NCBI GenBank assembly: GCA_025144245.1 | Contig: JALXXC010000007.1 | Coordinates: 1 to 64,000, forward strand | From: Corynebacterium sp. p3-SID1145 | GTDB taxonomy: Bacteria > Actinomycetota > Actinomycetes > Mycobacteriales > Mycobacteriaceae | Length of the DNA stretch: 64,000 bases | Reading direction: 5' to 3' | Notes under the pieces: generated by a model | The model's database searches: none | The model's input: the letters and a program-made list of their open reading frames with translations, nothing else | Told to the model about the DNA's origin: nothing | Shown: positions 1-7,898 of the stretch, in pieces | Position numbering within the stretch: the stretch's first letter is position 1 | How the letters are laid out: each line of letters starts with the position of its first letter | Made by a program: the position numbers and the translations under genes

Positions 1-64
1 CGAGGACATCGCGGTCACGGGCTACGACCCGCACCCGACGATCACCGCCAAGGTCTCGGTGTAG
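1..64 (+). CDS. thyA: Thymidylate synthase, C-terminal end (partial)
   Basis: Only the last 20 codons are inside the window; the gene enters from the left and ends with TAG at 62-64. The readable residues end in TGYDPHPTITAKVSV, which matches the C-terminus typical of ThyA (the 'hP.I.akvaV' tail). ThyA makes dTMP from dUMP using methylene-tetrahydrofolate and releases dihydrofolate. The dihydrofolate reductase gene starts two bases after the stop, the usual thyA-folA pairing. Identity rests on a short tail plus this context. Confidence 0.75.
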   Translation, partial: EDIAVTGYDPHPTITAKVSV

Positions 65-66
65 CG

Positions 67-585
67 ATGCTCGGCGCTATCTGGGCACAGTCCCTGGACG
101 GGGTCATCGGCGACGGCACGGGAATGCCGTGGCACTTGCCGGAGGACCTGAAGCACTTCAAGGAGACGACGCTGGGCAGCCCGGTGGTCATGGGCCGCCG
201 CACCTGGGAGTCGCTGCCCTTTAGCCCGCTGCCGAGCCGCGCGAACATCATCATCTCCTCGCGCGAAGCAGGTGATTGGTCGAAGGGGGCTTACGTCTAC
301 CGCGACCTTCCGGACTTCGACACCGACGCGTGGATCATCGGTGGGGCGAAGCTCTATGAGGCCACGCTCGATGAGGTCGACGTCATCGAGCGCACGCTTA
401 TCGACGTCCCCCTTTCCCCTCACCTCCCCCACAGTGCCGTGTACGCCCCGCGGATCAGCGAGGACTTCGAGCTGACCAGCGAAACCGACTGGTTCACCTC
501 GGAGCGCGGCCGCGTGACCATCGAGGGCGCTGAGGACTCTCCGCTGCGCTACCGCTTCCAACGATTCGAACGAAAGGCTCAATAG
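67..585 (+). CDS. folA: Dihydrofolate reductase
   Basis: A 172-residue protein of normal length for DHFR, which reduces dihydrofolate to tetrahydrofolate with NADPH in the cytoplasm. The N-terminus shows the substrate loop (IWAQSLDGVIGDGTGMPW, with the conserved Trp), the catalytic acid in LPEDLKHFKETT, the VMGRRTWESLP NADPH segment and the IIGGAKLYE motif near residue 98. It starts 2 bases after thyA, so the two are probably co-transcribed and co-translated. It ends 2 bases before the ATG of the next, damaged, redox gene. Nothing looks truncated. Confidence 0.96.
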   Translation: MLGAIWAQSLDGVIGDGTGMPWHLPEDLKHFKETTLGSPVVMGRRTWESLPFSPLPSRANIIISSREAGDWSKGAYVYRDLPDFDTDAWIIGGAKLYEATLDEVDVIERTLIDVPLSPHLPHSAVYAPRISEDFELTSETDWFTSERGRVTIEGAEDSPLRYRFQRFERKAQ

Positions 586-587
586 CA

Positions 588-860
588 ATGGCTATCACCC
601 CGGAAACGACCTCCCCGTCACCGTCTTCGCCGCCTCCTGGTGCCCGTTCTGCTCCCGGCTGCTGGCGGACCTGCGCAAGGCTAACGCCCCGCACGAGGTC
701 GTCGATGTCGAAGCCCCCCGGCAACGAGGACGCCTCCGCCTGGGTCGAGTCCGTCAACAACGGCAACCGCGTCGTGCCGACGGTCCTCTACTCTGACGGC
801 ACCCACGCCACCAACCCGCCGGCCGACGAAGTACTGGCCAAGCTCACCGAGCTGCACTAG
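588..860 (+). pseudogene. Mycoredoxin/glutaredoxin-like gene with two compensating frameshifts
   Basis: The open frame from ATG 588 is continuous for 90 codons, but only its second half looks like a glutaredoxin (ESVNNGNRVVPTVLYSDGTHATNP, the thioredoxin-fold cis-Pro region). The first half of the protein is in a different frame: bases of about 615-713 read TVFAASWCPFCSRLLADLRK, which contains the expected CPFC redox site. A return to the ATG frame occurs at a run of six C at 714-719; five C would restore EAPGNED. A one-base loss between about 600 and 615 would join the ATG to the CPFC frame. As written, the product lacks the CPFC site. Family knowledge: mycoredoxins reduce mycothiol mixed disulfides. 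It is either a decayed gene or two sequencing errors. Confidence 0.8.
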
Positions 861-1426
861 GCCTCCCAGAACCGTCATTGCTCGGGTTGACCAGTCTGCC
901 TCTGCTGCATACCTCTATCTGCGCGGTGGGTGAGAATAGATACCGTAGGGGAACCGATGCTGAGATCGTGCCATCCAAGTCGCAGTCAATCAGCTCGCCG
1001 GCTTGGTTTCTGGAAACGCAAAGGAGCTACAGTCCAAAGAATCCCGGAACTAGCGGTTGCTGAAAGATACCATGCCCGTTGTAGTTCAATAGACCCGCCA
1101 CGGTCTCTACCAATAGGTTCCTCGCTATTCATGCCCGACTTAAGCCCCAGACTTTCACCGACGATGCGTTCTGACCGAGCGACATGATTGCGCGAGACGC
1201 GACTCTAACAATCGAATCGGCGAACGCAACAGCTCACCCCACCGCGATGACACAGAGGGCTCAACACCGTGCCATTCTGTTGTGACGATTTCGACATACT
1301 CCCCGACACGATATCGCGATGCTACAGTAAAAAACTAACGTAAGGTTGAACGGCTACTTCTCCTGGACATCCAGAGAGTTTGCCGGAGCTTGATCGTAAG
1401 TTCGAACCTGAGAAAGGGTAACCAAG
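861..1426. other. Intergenic region, left edge of accessory patch
   Basis: This 566-base stretch has no convincing gene. Two small open frames (878-1063 and 930-1187) lack ribosome sites and look random. The base composition falls towards its right end, leading into the AT-richer gene at 1427. I see no tRNA, long repeat or clear integrase remnant, so the boundary of the foreign DNA cannot be fixed here. It may contain the promoter for the gene at 1427. Confidence 0.5.
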
Positions 1427-2437
1427 TTGAATTCTGAAGAGAAAGAAGTTTTCAGAAAAATTGCCGGGTGTAGTATAGCGAATCGTATCGTAGATGATCT
1501 TGAGGCTGGTAATCCCAATAATGATCCGTGCTATAGGATTTGCTCATACCAACAAGAGGAATTCGATAAACTTGGGGATGAGCAGGTCCGGTTTAGCAAA
1601 GAGACATTCCACATGCCTGAGCCATGGAATGGGAATTTGAGCGAGGCTAAGATTCTTTTTGTCAGTTCAAATCCGAGTTTCGACATCAACGAAACGACAC
1701 CTGAATTAGCGCGAAAGAAAAACAAAGAGGTCTTGCCTAAAATCATAAGCGATACAGAAAAGGACGATCCGGAAACGAAGAAAGCCTTAGATGAGGCTGA
1801 GAATTTCTTCGAAAACCGTTTCCTCGATGAAACTGGTTCGATCCGTGAAGAATATGAAAATGAGACTTGGAAGAGAATTCTCAAGTTCGCTGGATACCTC
1901 CTTGGCAGGACACGCTCAATCGAGAGGGGTAAAAAGCTAAACAACGCTCAGAAAGAAGAATTCGCCTCCTGTATTGCGCTCACCGAAGTCGTACATTGCA
2001 AGTCCCCCGGAGAGGAAGGGGTCGAAGCTGCCGCTGAAACGTGTTATGACAAACACACACGGGCCGTGATTGAACTGTTCTTAAAATCCTTAAAATCTCC
2101 GTCGGAGGAATTTAAGAAGGTCGTCGTAATGGGGGTAAAAACCCAAGCGGCCTTAGCCAAGGGTATTTTAGCCGAACCTATCAAGGCCGACGATCCAGAA
2201 ATTTCTGCCGAAGAATTAAACGAAAAACTAGAAACATTGTGGAATGAACTGGATGAACTGAGGAAAGACGATCTTGAGGAATTTGAGAAAGAAATGAAGA
2301 ATCTTGCTCGGGACGGTTTCGGGGCGCTAGCCGAGAACGCGCTTTTTATTTTTATTCCTCATCCAGTCGCTAAAGGGTATTCTTATGCAGAATTTCAGCG
2401 GCGCTTTGATCGTCAATGCGAACCCCTGCGTCAATAA
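1427..2437 (+). CDS. Uracil-DNA-glycosylase-superfamily-like protein, unknown role
   Basis: A 336-residue cytosolic protein starting with TTG, with an AAAGGG ribosome site 8 bases upstream. I do not recognise a named family. Motif order resembles the uracil-DNA glycosylase fold: ILFVSSNPSFD at residues 76-86 (first active-site loop), TEVVHCKSP at 186-194, VVVMGVKTQAAL at 232-243, and a C-terminal IPHPVA near 310 (compare the HPS loop). Cysteines at 35, 39, 182, 191 and 206 could hold a metal cluster as in family 4/5 enzymes, but this is speculation. The middle is charged and helical. Codon use is AT-rich compared with neighbours, which suggests transfer. It is convergent with the AAA+ gene at 2607 and shares a terminator with it. 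Confidence 0.45.
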   Translation: MNSEEKEVFRKIAGCSIANRIVDDLEAGNPNNDPCYRICSYQQEEFDKLGDEQVRFSKETFHMPEPWNGNLSEAKILFVSSNPSFDINETTPELARKKNKEVLPKIISDTEKDDPETKKALDEAENFFENRFLDETGSIREEYENETWKRILKFAGYLLGRTRSIERGKKLNNAQKEEFASCIALTEVVHCKSPGEEGVEAAAETCYDKHTRAVIELFLKSLKSPSEEFKKVVVMGVKTQAALAKGILAEPIKADDPEISAEELNEKLETLWNELDELRKDDLEEFEKEMKNLARDGFGALAENALFIFIPHPVAKGYSYAEFQRRFDRQCEPLRQ

Positions 2438-2540
2438 GGTGCCTGTCAATTTTTCAAGATTTATCGAATTGGCGTTCGACATGTATTCGTTCGCTAGTGG
2501 ACCGGCATCTAGGAGTTTATGTTTTAGGGCTTCCGAGTGT

Positions 2541-2568
2541 CCCGGTAGAAGTTTCAACTTCTACCGGG
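2541..2568. terminator. Bidirectional terminator hairpin
   Basis: A perfect inverted repeat with 13-base arms (CCCGGTAGAAGTT / AACTTCTACCGGG) separated by two bases sits between the convergent genes ending at 2437 and 2607. There is no long T-tract on the right, but the arm strength and the position between two stop codons make a shared terminator the simplest reading. Confidence 0.7.
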
Positions 2569-2606
2569 TAAGAAGGGTCGTCGCTTCGCAACCACACCCC
2601 ACACCA

Positions 2607-5480
2607 CTAGTGGAAACCGAATGGAGTCCTCGGTGCTTTCCGCTCAACGGAAGTGAAATCCTCGGCGAGAAGTAGTTGGGGATCGTCATCAGAACCTAGG
2701 CGAGCAGCCTGGTTTTCTAAGGCAGATTCAAACAGCTGGCGGATGAATCGGGCATTTCCGAAAGTATCGGATCCACGCGCTTCATCAATGAGAGCTTCCG
2801 CTTTTTCGGCGACACCTTCATCCAACTCGAGCTGGAAGCGCGAAGCCATCAGCTGAAGAATCTCAATGAGCTCGTCTGTGGTGTAGTCGGGGAAGCTGAT
2901 GTGGTGGCTTACCCGTGAAGGGAAACCGGGGTTCGCCTGGAAGAGTCGGTTCAGCTCTTCAGGGTAGCCAGCGAAAATGACAACCACTTCATCACGAAAA
3001 TCTTCCATGTCTTTGATGATGGTGTCGATAGCTTCCTGGCCGTAACCCCCGTTTCCGGTGTCAACGAGAGAGTATGCCTCATCAATGAACAGCACCGAGC
3101 CTCGAGCCCGCCGGAACTGCTCATGCACCAACGGCGCAGTGTGACCGACGAACCGCCCAACCAGGTCTTGCCTTCCGCACTCAATCAGGTCTCCCACCGC
3201 AAGAATGCCTTCCTCGCGGAGTATTCGGGCTACTAACCGGGCAACTTCAGTCTTACCTGTACCAGGATTGCCTTCGAAGGACATGTTCAATGAAATCGGC
3301 GCAGTTTTGATGCCCTGATCGCGCCGGTTCTTTTGCACATTGGCCAGTGCGACAATCTTCTCAACCTGTTCTTTGACTTGGTCGAGGCCTATTAGCGAAT
3401 TGAGCTCTCGTCGGGCGGTTCCTGGCTCGATCTCCTCAGCAGCTTCGAATCCCGGCAGGTCGCCCGGAAGGATTGTGCTCAATTCTTCGTCCGGACACAT
3501 TGACGGATCTGGATATTCCCGATCGATGCGCGCAAGCAGGTTGCCTAAGGTGTTCTCGAAAACATTGCGCACATAGCGAGCATTGCCTTGGTCATCCGGA
3601 CGTCCCCGTCGACTGAGAAGATCAAGAGCAGCATCTGCGGCTTGATCACCGAGTCGGAGACCTGCGTCATCCACAATGAGCTGGAAAATCTCGAGAAGTT
3701 CCTCTGGGCTGTAATCGGGAAAGTCGACGTGCACACCGATACGCGAAGCGAACCCCGGATTGGATCTAATTAGAGCCTCCATTTGGTCGGCGTACCCCGC
3801 AAGGATGACGACAGTGTCGGCTCTGTTGTTCTCCATCTGGGCAATCAACTCCGTGATGCTAGAGCTGCCGATCAAGCCATAGGCCTCGTCGATGAAAATG
3901 ACGGATCCTTTAGCTTGCTTGAATAGCTTGGCGAAGTCGACGGGCCTCGACCCAGAAATGGTGAACACCCGCCCCTCCTTGATGATTCCCTCCTCCTTGA
4001 GAATCTCCCCATACAGGCCGGCGACCTCGGTCTTGCCTGTTCCTGGAGAGCCTGCGAATACCGCATGGAGGGATCGAGCAGGGAGCTCGATTCCACGTTC
4101 GAGGTACTTCTTGCGCATGCGGTGTTCTCGCAAAGTACTGTGAATGACTTTCTTGACATCATGAAGCCCGATCAGAGAGTTCAACCGAATCCACGCGGAG
4201 CTACCCTCTGCGCGAGCAGAGATCGTTTCACTTGGGAGCGGAATCTCGTGATACTGGGGGTAAGCTTCGCGGAGCAATTTCTTTTGCCGCCACGTTTCAA
4301 AAATTGATTCCGCACTCGGAAGAAGCGGATCGTCTACGCTGTCAATGGCCAACTGAGTCAGGTGATCGTCGGGAGTGAGGCCGACGCTGAGAGCGCGTGA
4401 CTTCAGCCACTCCAACATGGCATCGAGGTCAACGCTCGCTACCGGACTATCTTGGGCATCGATAGAAATGATCGCCCGTGGGTAGGCGGCTGACAGTCGT
4501 CGTTCCAGATCCGGTTTGCCCGCGGGAATCACCAAAACAAGTTGCAGCGCAGCCTCCTCAAACGCCGCCTCGAGGAGGGCCTTCACACTTTCGTACACCG
4601 TGTAGTCGAAAGAGGAATCCGTGTCATCCTCACCATAACGCACGACGACCGTTCCCCCGTCGAGCGAGCGGATGAGCGACTTATTGATGGTTCTAGCGAG
4701 TTTTTCAGTTCTATCTAGCAGTGCCCCCCGTGGCGTAACAGCGTTTCGCAGGTGCCTAAAATCAAAGTAGTAAACATTTGGGGTTGCAACTCGCCCTGAA
4801 GAATAAAGTGCCGAGCACAAAGCCCTCACAGCATATCCTTGATTTGTTCCGAGCCGGTGCCGGATTTGAAAATGCACTGGTATACCCGCGGCACGGGTCT
4901 TGGCATTGCCTTGCTGCTCGTAAATCTTTCCGAGCTGCGGCAAGAGGGATTCAGCATAAGGGGACCCTTCGACATCTTTGCTAACTCCCGCAAGGTCCTT
5001 TTCAGCAACAATTTCTTCGTTGAAGAAGTCTGGATACCGGAAGAGGGAGATGAGTTCCGGACACTCGAGATCGTGCGCGATCTGGGCGACATGATATGCG
5101 TTAAAAGTCAGGGTATCCTTTCCCAATAACGCCATTCGTGCAGAACAGGGTTTTATGTTCTCGATTTTGTATTTATCCTGGGTCACGCCCAGGAGCGCCA
5201 AAACATTATGTACGATGCCTTCGACTTCGGCGCCCGTTTCTGGGTCTGGGAGAGTGATGCCCATTGTGACGCTCTTTCGGAGCCTTAGGGGACGCTCAGA
5301 TTCCGTGAAATGCACGAGCGCATTCCTGTCGAGTTCCTCAAAAAGGTAAGTCTCGGAATCACCCAGATTCCGGCCGACATCACCAATAGTCGAAATAGTT
5401 GCCGCAAAATATCTCATGCCAACGAACGCTAGCAAAAGAATGCGACATACTGACCAAGTTGATCCGCTGTTTTCGGACAT
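2607..5480 (-). CDS. Tandem-AAA+ ATPase (CbxX/CfqX-SpoVK-like) with large N-terminal region
   Basis: About 957 residues from the preferred ATG at 5480, which has AAGG 8 bases upstream; the frame is open back to GTG 5549. The second half holds two CbxX/CfqX-type AAA+ modules: Walker A GSPGTGKTE and GNPGTGKTE near residues 480 and 740, Walker B VIFIDEAYG and VLFIDEAYS, each followed by an ILAGYADQM / IFAGYPEEL sensor segment and an NPGF.SR arginine-finger region. The first about 430 residues are unlike anything I recognise. CbxX-type ATPases remodel or activate partner proteins (Rubisco activase, type VII secretion EccA). No type VII secretion or carbon-fixation genes are nearby. The likely partner is the convergent gene at 1427. 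Confidence 0.75.
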   Translation of the reverse strand: MSENSGSTWSVCRILLLAFVGMRYFAATISTIGDVGRNLGDSETYLFEELDRNALVHFTESERPLRLRKSVTMGITLPDPETGAEVEGIVHNVLALLGVTQDKYKIENIKPCSARMALLGKDTLTFNAYHVAQIAHDLECPELISLFRYPDFFNEEIVAEKDLAGVSKDVEGSPYAESLLPQLGKIYEQQGNAKTRAAGIPVHFQIRHRLGTNQGYAVRALCSALYSSGRVATPNVYYFDFRHLRNAVTPRGALLDRTEKLARTINKSLIRSLDGGTVVVRYGEDDTDSSFDYTVYESVKALLEAAFEEAALQLVLVIPAGKPDLERRLSAAYPRAIISIDAQDSPVASVDLDAMLEWLKSRALSVGLTPDDHLTQLAIDSVDDPLLPSAESIFETWRQKKLLREAYPQYHEIPLPSETISARAEGSSAWIRLNSLIGLHDVKKVIHSTLREHRMRKKYLERGIELPARSLHAVFAGSPGTGKTEVAGLYGEILKEEGIIKEGRVFTISGSRPVDFAKLFKQAKGSVIFIDEAYGLIGSSSITELIAQMENNRADTVVILAGYADQMEALIRSNPGFASRIGVHVDFPDYSPEELLEIFQLIVDDAGLRLGDQAADAALDLLSRRGRPDDQGNARYVRNVFENTLGNLLARIDREYPDPSMCPDEELSTILPGDLPGFEAAEEIEPGTARRELNSLIGLDQVKEQVEKIVALANVQKNRRDQGIKTAPISLNMSFEGNPGTGKTEVARLVARILREEGILAVGDLIECGRQDLVGRFVGHTAPLVHEQFRRARGSVLFIDEAYSLVDTGNGGYGQEAIDTIIKDMEDFRDEVVVIFAGYPEELNRLFQANPGFPSRVSHHISFPDYTTDELIEILQLMASRFQLELDEGVAEKAEALIDEARGSDTFGNARFIRQLFESALENQAARLGSDDDPQLLLAEDFTSVERKAPRTPFGFH

Positions 5481-5602
5481 GTGTTCGCCTTGACAGCCGA
5501 TGCAGCATAGCGAACCTAAACGGAATAGTCCTTGCTGGGTGACCATCACATTGCCTTGATCGTCGGGCGATAGAATTCGATAGATCCTAGGGGCACACCC
5601 GC

Positions 5603-5929
5603 ATGCAACGACACCAACCCGTTCTAGCGGAGCCGCACAGCCTCGACACCGTCCAGGCCGCAGACTACGACCTTGCCTTCTACCCCGGCGGACACGGCCC
5701 GATGGAAGATCTCGCGGTTGATGAGACTTCCGCGCGCATTCTCATCGAGCGCACGGCAGACAAGGCGCTGTGGTTGCTTGAGGACAGGCTCGTCGCCCTC
5801 GGCATCGAGTACAACAAGGCGCCGGAGCCGTGGGCTCCCTACGTCACCGTTGACGGCAACCTCTACACCGGGCAGAACCCGTCCTCGTCGCGAGAGCTCG
5901 CAGAGCGGCTTGTGAAGGACCTTGTCTAA
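5603..5929 (+). pseudogene. Decayed copy of DJ-1/PfpI-family protein
   Basis: A 108-codon open frame that aligns throughout with the intact gene at 8907-9605. It lacks the N-terminal about 82 residues and a central 46 residues (138 bases, in frame). The missing block contains the catalytic LLCHAP segment, so the product cannot have normal DJ-1 activity. The remaining FYPGGHGPMEDLAV and LYTGQNPSSS blocks match closely, and the last 70 bases are nearly identical to the intact copy. The start at 5603 has no clear ribosome site. This copy and the intact one flank the IS element and the oxidoreductase as direct repeats. Confidence 0.85.
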
Positions 5930-5944
5930 AACAAAGTAGAGGGG

Positions 5945-6105
5945 TTAACCCTGCGGCTGGCCAGCGGTGGCCCTCGCCACCGCCAGGTCCTCCCACGGCA
6001 TGACCGCGGTTTTAAACACCATTAGGGCTGTGATCGGAGCGTCGCGGCTGCTCCTAGCGGCAAGTACCCACGCATGAAGGCGACATTGAGTGCAAGTCTG
6101 GGTTT
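5945..6105 (-). pseudogene. Possible gene-end remnant plus hairpin, no intact gene
   Basis: On the minus strand a short frame ending with TAA at 5945 reads ALMVFKTAVMPWEDLAVARA just before its stop, which looks like a real protein C-terminus, but no start can be found and the function is unknown. Inside it is an 8-base perfect inverted repeat (GCGGTGGC / GCCACCGC, 5964-5983) with a 4-base loop. I treat it as debris of the accessory patch. Confidence 0.3.
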
Positions 6106-6284
6106 CTAGCCTATTCCCTCATCATTTCCACTCAGTCTCTCGGCTGCCAAGTTGATCACGGCCGACATCACCAACCCGGCACCTATTACCCAAACCAGCG
6201 CTGGTGAGAAAATCTCCGGATCCCCACCGCCAGTTTGAGCAATAAGGAGACCAGCCACAATTGCAAGGACACCAACGACGGAGG
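6106..6284 (-). pseudogene. Small membrane protein, C-terminal part, truncated by IS element
   Basis: Read on the minus strand, the frame ending at TAG 6106 encodes about 60 residues with two hydrophobic segments (FLTPSVVGVLAIVAGLLIA and SPALVWVIGAGLVMSAVI) and a polar tail ending GNDEGIG. The frame runs into the left end of the IS256-type element without a start codon. On the other side of the element a minus-strand ATG at 7720, preceded by AGGGCGG, begins MAPPTR and runs into the right end. The simplest view is one small two-helix membrane protein gene split by the insertion. Function unknown. Confidence 0.6.
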
Positions 6285-7705
6285 GTGTCAGGAAGTTTGT
6301 GTGTGAGGCTCTGATCTAGAAGGAGTTTCACCGATAATGACTACGGTGTCACCGAAGAAAGGCCACGACCCGTCGAGGGTCAACGCGATCAGCGAGAAGC
6401 TGATGGATAACCCCGAGCTCGCAAAGCTCATAGCGGAGTTGTCCACCTCCACCGACGACGCCAGCGAGCTGGTCAAGGGGCTTTTGCAGGCATCGATCAA
6501 CGCCGGCCTGCAGCCGGAGATGGATGCTCATTTGGGCTATGAACACCCCGACCGCAAAGCTAAAGCCCAGGTAGAAAATGCTGGTGGTGACCACCGAAAC
6601 GGGTCATACACCACGACCGTGGATTCTGGCTACGGCCCGCTGGAAGTGACCGTGCCCAGGGATCGGGCAGGCACGTTTCGGCCGCAGATGGTGCCCAAGG
6701 GCGCGCAGGCTCACCGAGCTCGACGACATGATCATCTCCCTATACGCGGGCGGGATGATGTCCAGCACCACCTTGTGACCACCCTCGGGGTGGCCATGAG
6801 CCCGGATACCATCAGCACGATTACTGACGCGGTGCTTGATGAGGTGATGCTGCAGCAGAACCGCCAGTTGGACGAGTTCTACCCGGTAATCTTGCTCGAC
6901 GCGCTTCGGGTGACGATCCGCGACGGCCACCGCGTGGTCAATAAGTCCTGCTACATGGCTGTCGGTGTAGACATGGACGGCATCACACCATCCTGGGCTT
7001 GTGGATCGCCGATAACGAAGGCGCCGCATTCTGGGCGTCAGTGTGCGCTGACCTCGCCAACCGCGGGGTCCAAGACGTGTTCATCGTCTGCTCCGACGGG
7101 CTCAAGGGCCTGCCGGACGCCGTGGAAGCGACCTGGCCGAATTCCATGATGCAAACCTGCATCGTGCATCTGATCTGGGCGGCGAACAGGTGGGTGTCCT
7201 ACCAGGACCGCAAACCCGTATCCAGCGCTTTGCGGGAGGTCTACACCGCGCCGAACGAGGACACCGCGCGTGCCGCCCTGGACGCGTTCGAGGCATCCGA
7301 GCTGGGACGGAAGTATCCGCAATCGGTCAAGGTGTGGCGTGATGCGTGGGATCGGTTCGCGCCATTTCTGCAGTTCCCGGCGGCGGCCCGCAGGGTGCTC
7401 TACACCACCAACTCCATCGAATCGCTGACTGCTTAAGCTGCGCAAAGCCACCCGTAACCGCAGCCAATTCCCGAACGACACCGCAGCGCTGAAGACCCTA
7501 TGGTTGATGATCTGCAACATCGAGGACAAGCGCGCCGCCCAGCGTGCGAAGAAGGCGAAACGAGCAACTGAGTGCAACGGCTACATTGAAGGGGCGAAAG
7601 CCAACGGGTGGAAACAAGCCATCAACCAACTAGCCGTGGCATACCCCTACCGATTCGCGGACTACTTGTAAACCAAGCCCCCGCACACAAACAATCGGAC
7701 ACTCT
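6282..7705 (+). mobile_element. Decayed IS256-family insertion sequence
   Basis: About 1.42 kb carrying a Mutator/IS256-type transposase. The ends form imperfect terminal inverted repeats: the left 22 bases from 6282 and the complement of the right 22 bases to 7705 agree at 17 positions, including a shared TTTGTGTG core. I could not find an exact target duplication; CGACGGAGG (6276-6284) and CGTTGGAGG (7706-7714) are similar but not identical, so the limits are uncertain by a few bases. The transposase has several frameshifts, so the element should be immobile without help. Confidence 0.8.
6337..7671 (+). pseudogene. IS256-family transposase, multiply frameshifted
   Basis: All parts of an IS256/Mutator transposase of about 440 residues are present but spread over frames. 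6337 opens with MTTVSPKKGHDPSRVNAIS and the conserved LGYE and NGSY segments. Near 6703 the frame is lost (RRLTELDDMIISLYAGGM is in another frame) and returns near 6755 at QHHLVTTLGV. It is lost again near 6990, where IADNEGAAFWASV continues in the frame open from 6999. A final break near 7433 at SIESLTA introduces a stop; the C-terminus continues to TAA 7671 ending YRFADYL. At least four lesions make an active enzyme very unlikely. The DDE-type catalytic region falls across the second and third breaks. Confidence 0.9.
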
Positions 7706-7898
7706 CGTTGGAGGAGCCATTTCATCCGCCCTGAGGCTAGCGTAGAACCTAGTCACGGGCCGTTTTTGACTGTGCGGCGAGGCGGAAGGAATATCGGCGG
7801 CCCCGCGCAACGTTGCAACTGGTGTTCAAGAGCAGTGGCCCAGCCCACCAAGCGGGGCTGAGGTCGTGCCGAGAGCACAACGAGTAAGGAGCAGCGCG

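Noticed and set aside
930..1187. 85-codon frame in the left accessory gap
   Set aside because: No ribosome site, Arg/Ser/Pro-rich, no family; likely random.
6276..7714. Target-site duplication CGACGGAGG/CGTTGGAGG around the IS
   Set aside because: Two of nine bases differ and alignment with the terminal repeats is inconsistent, so I do not claim it.
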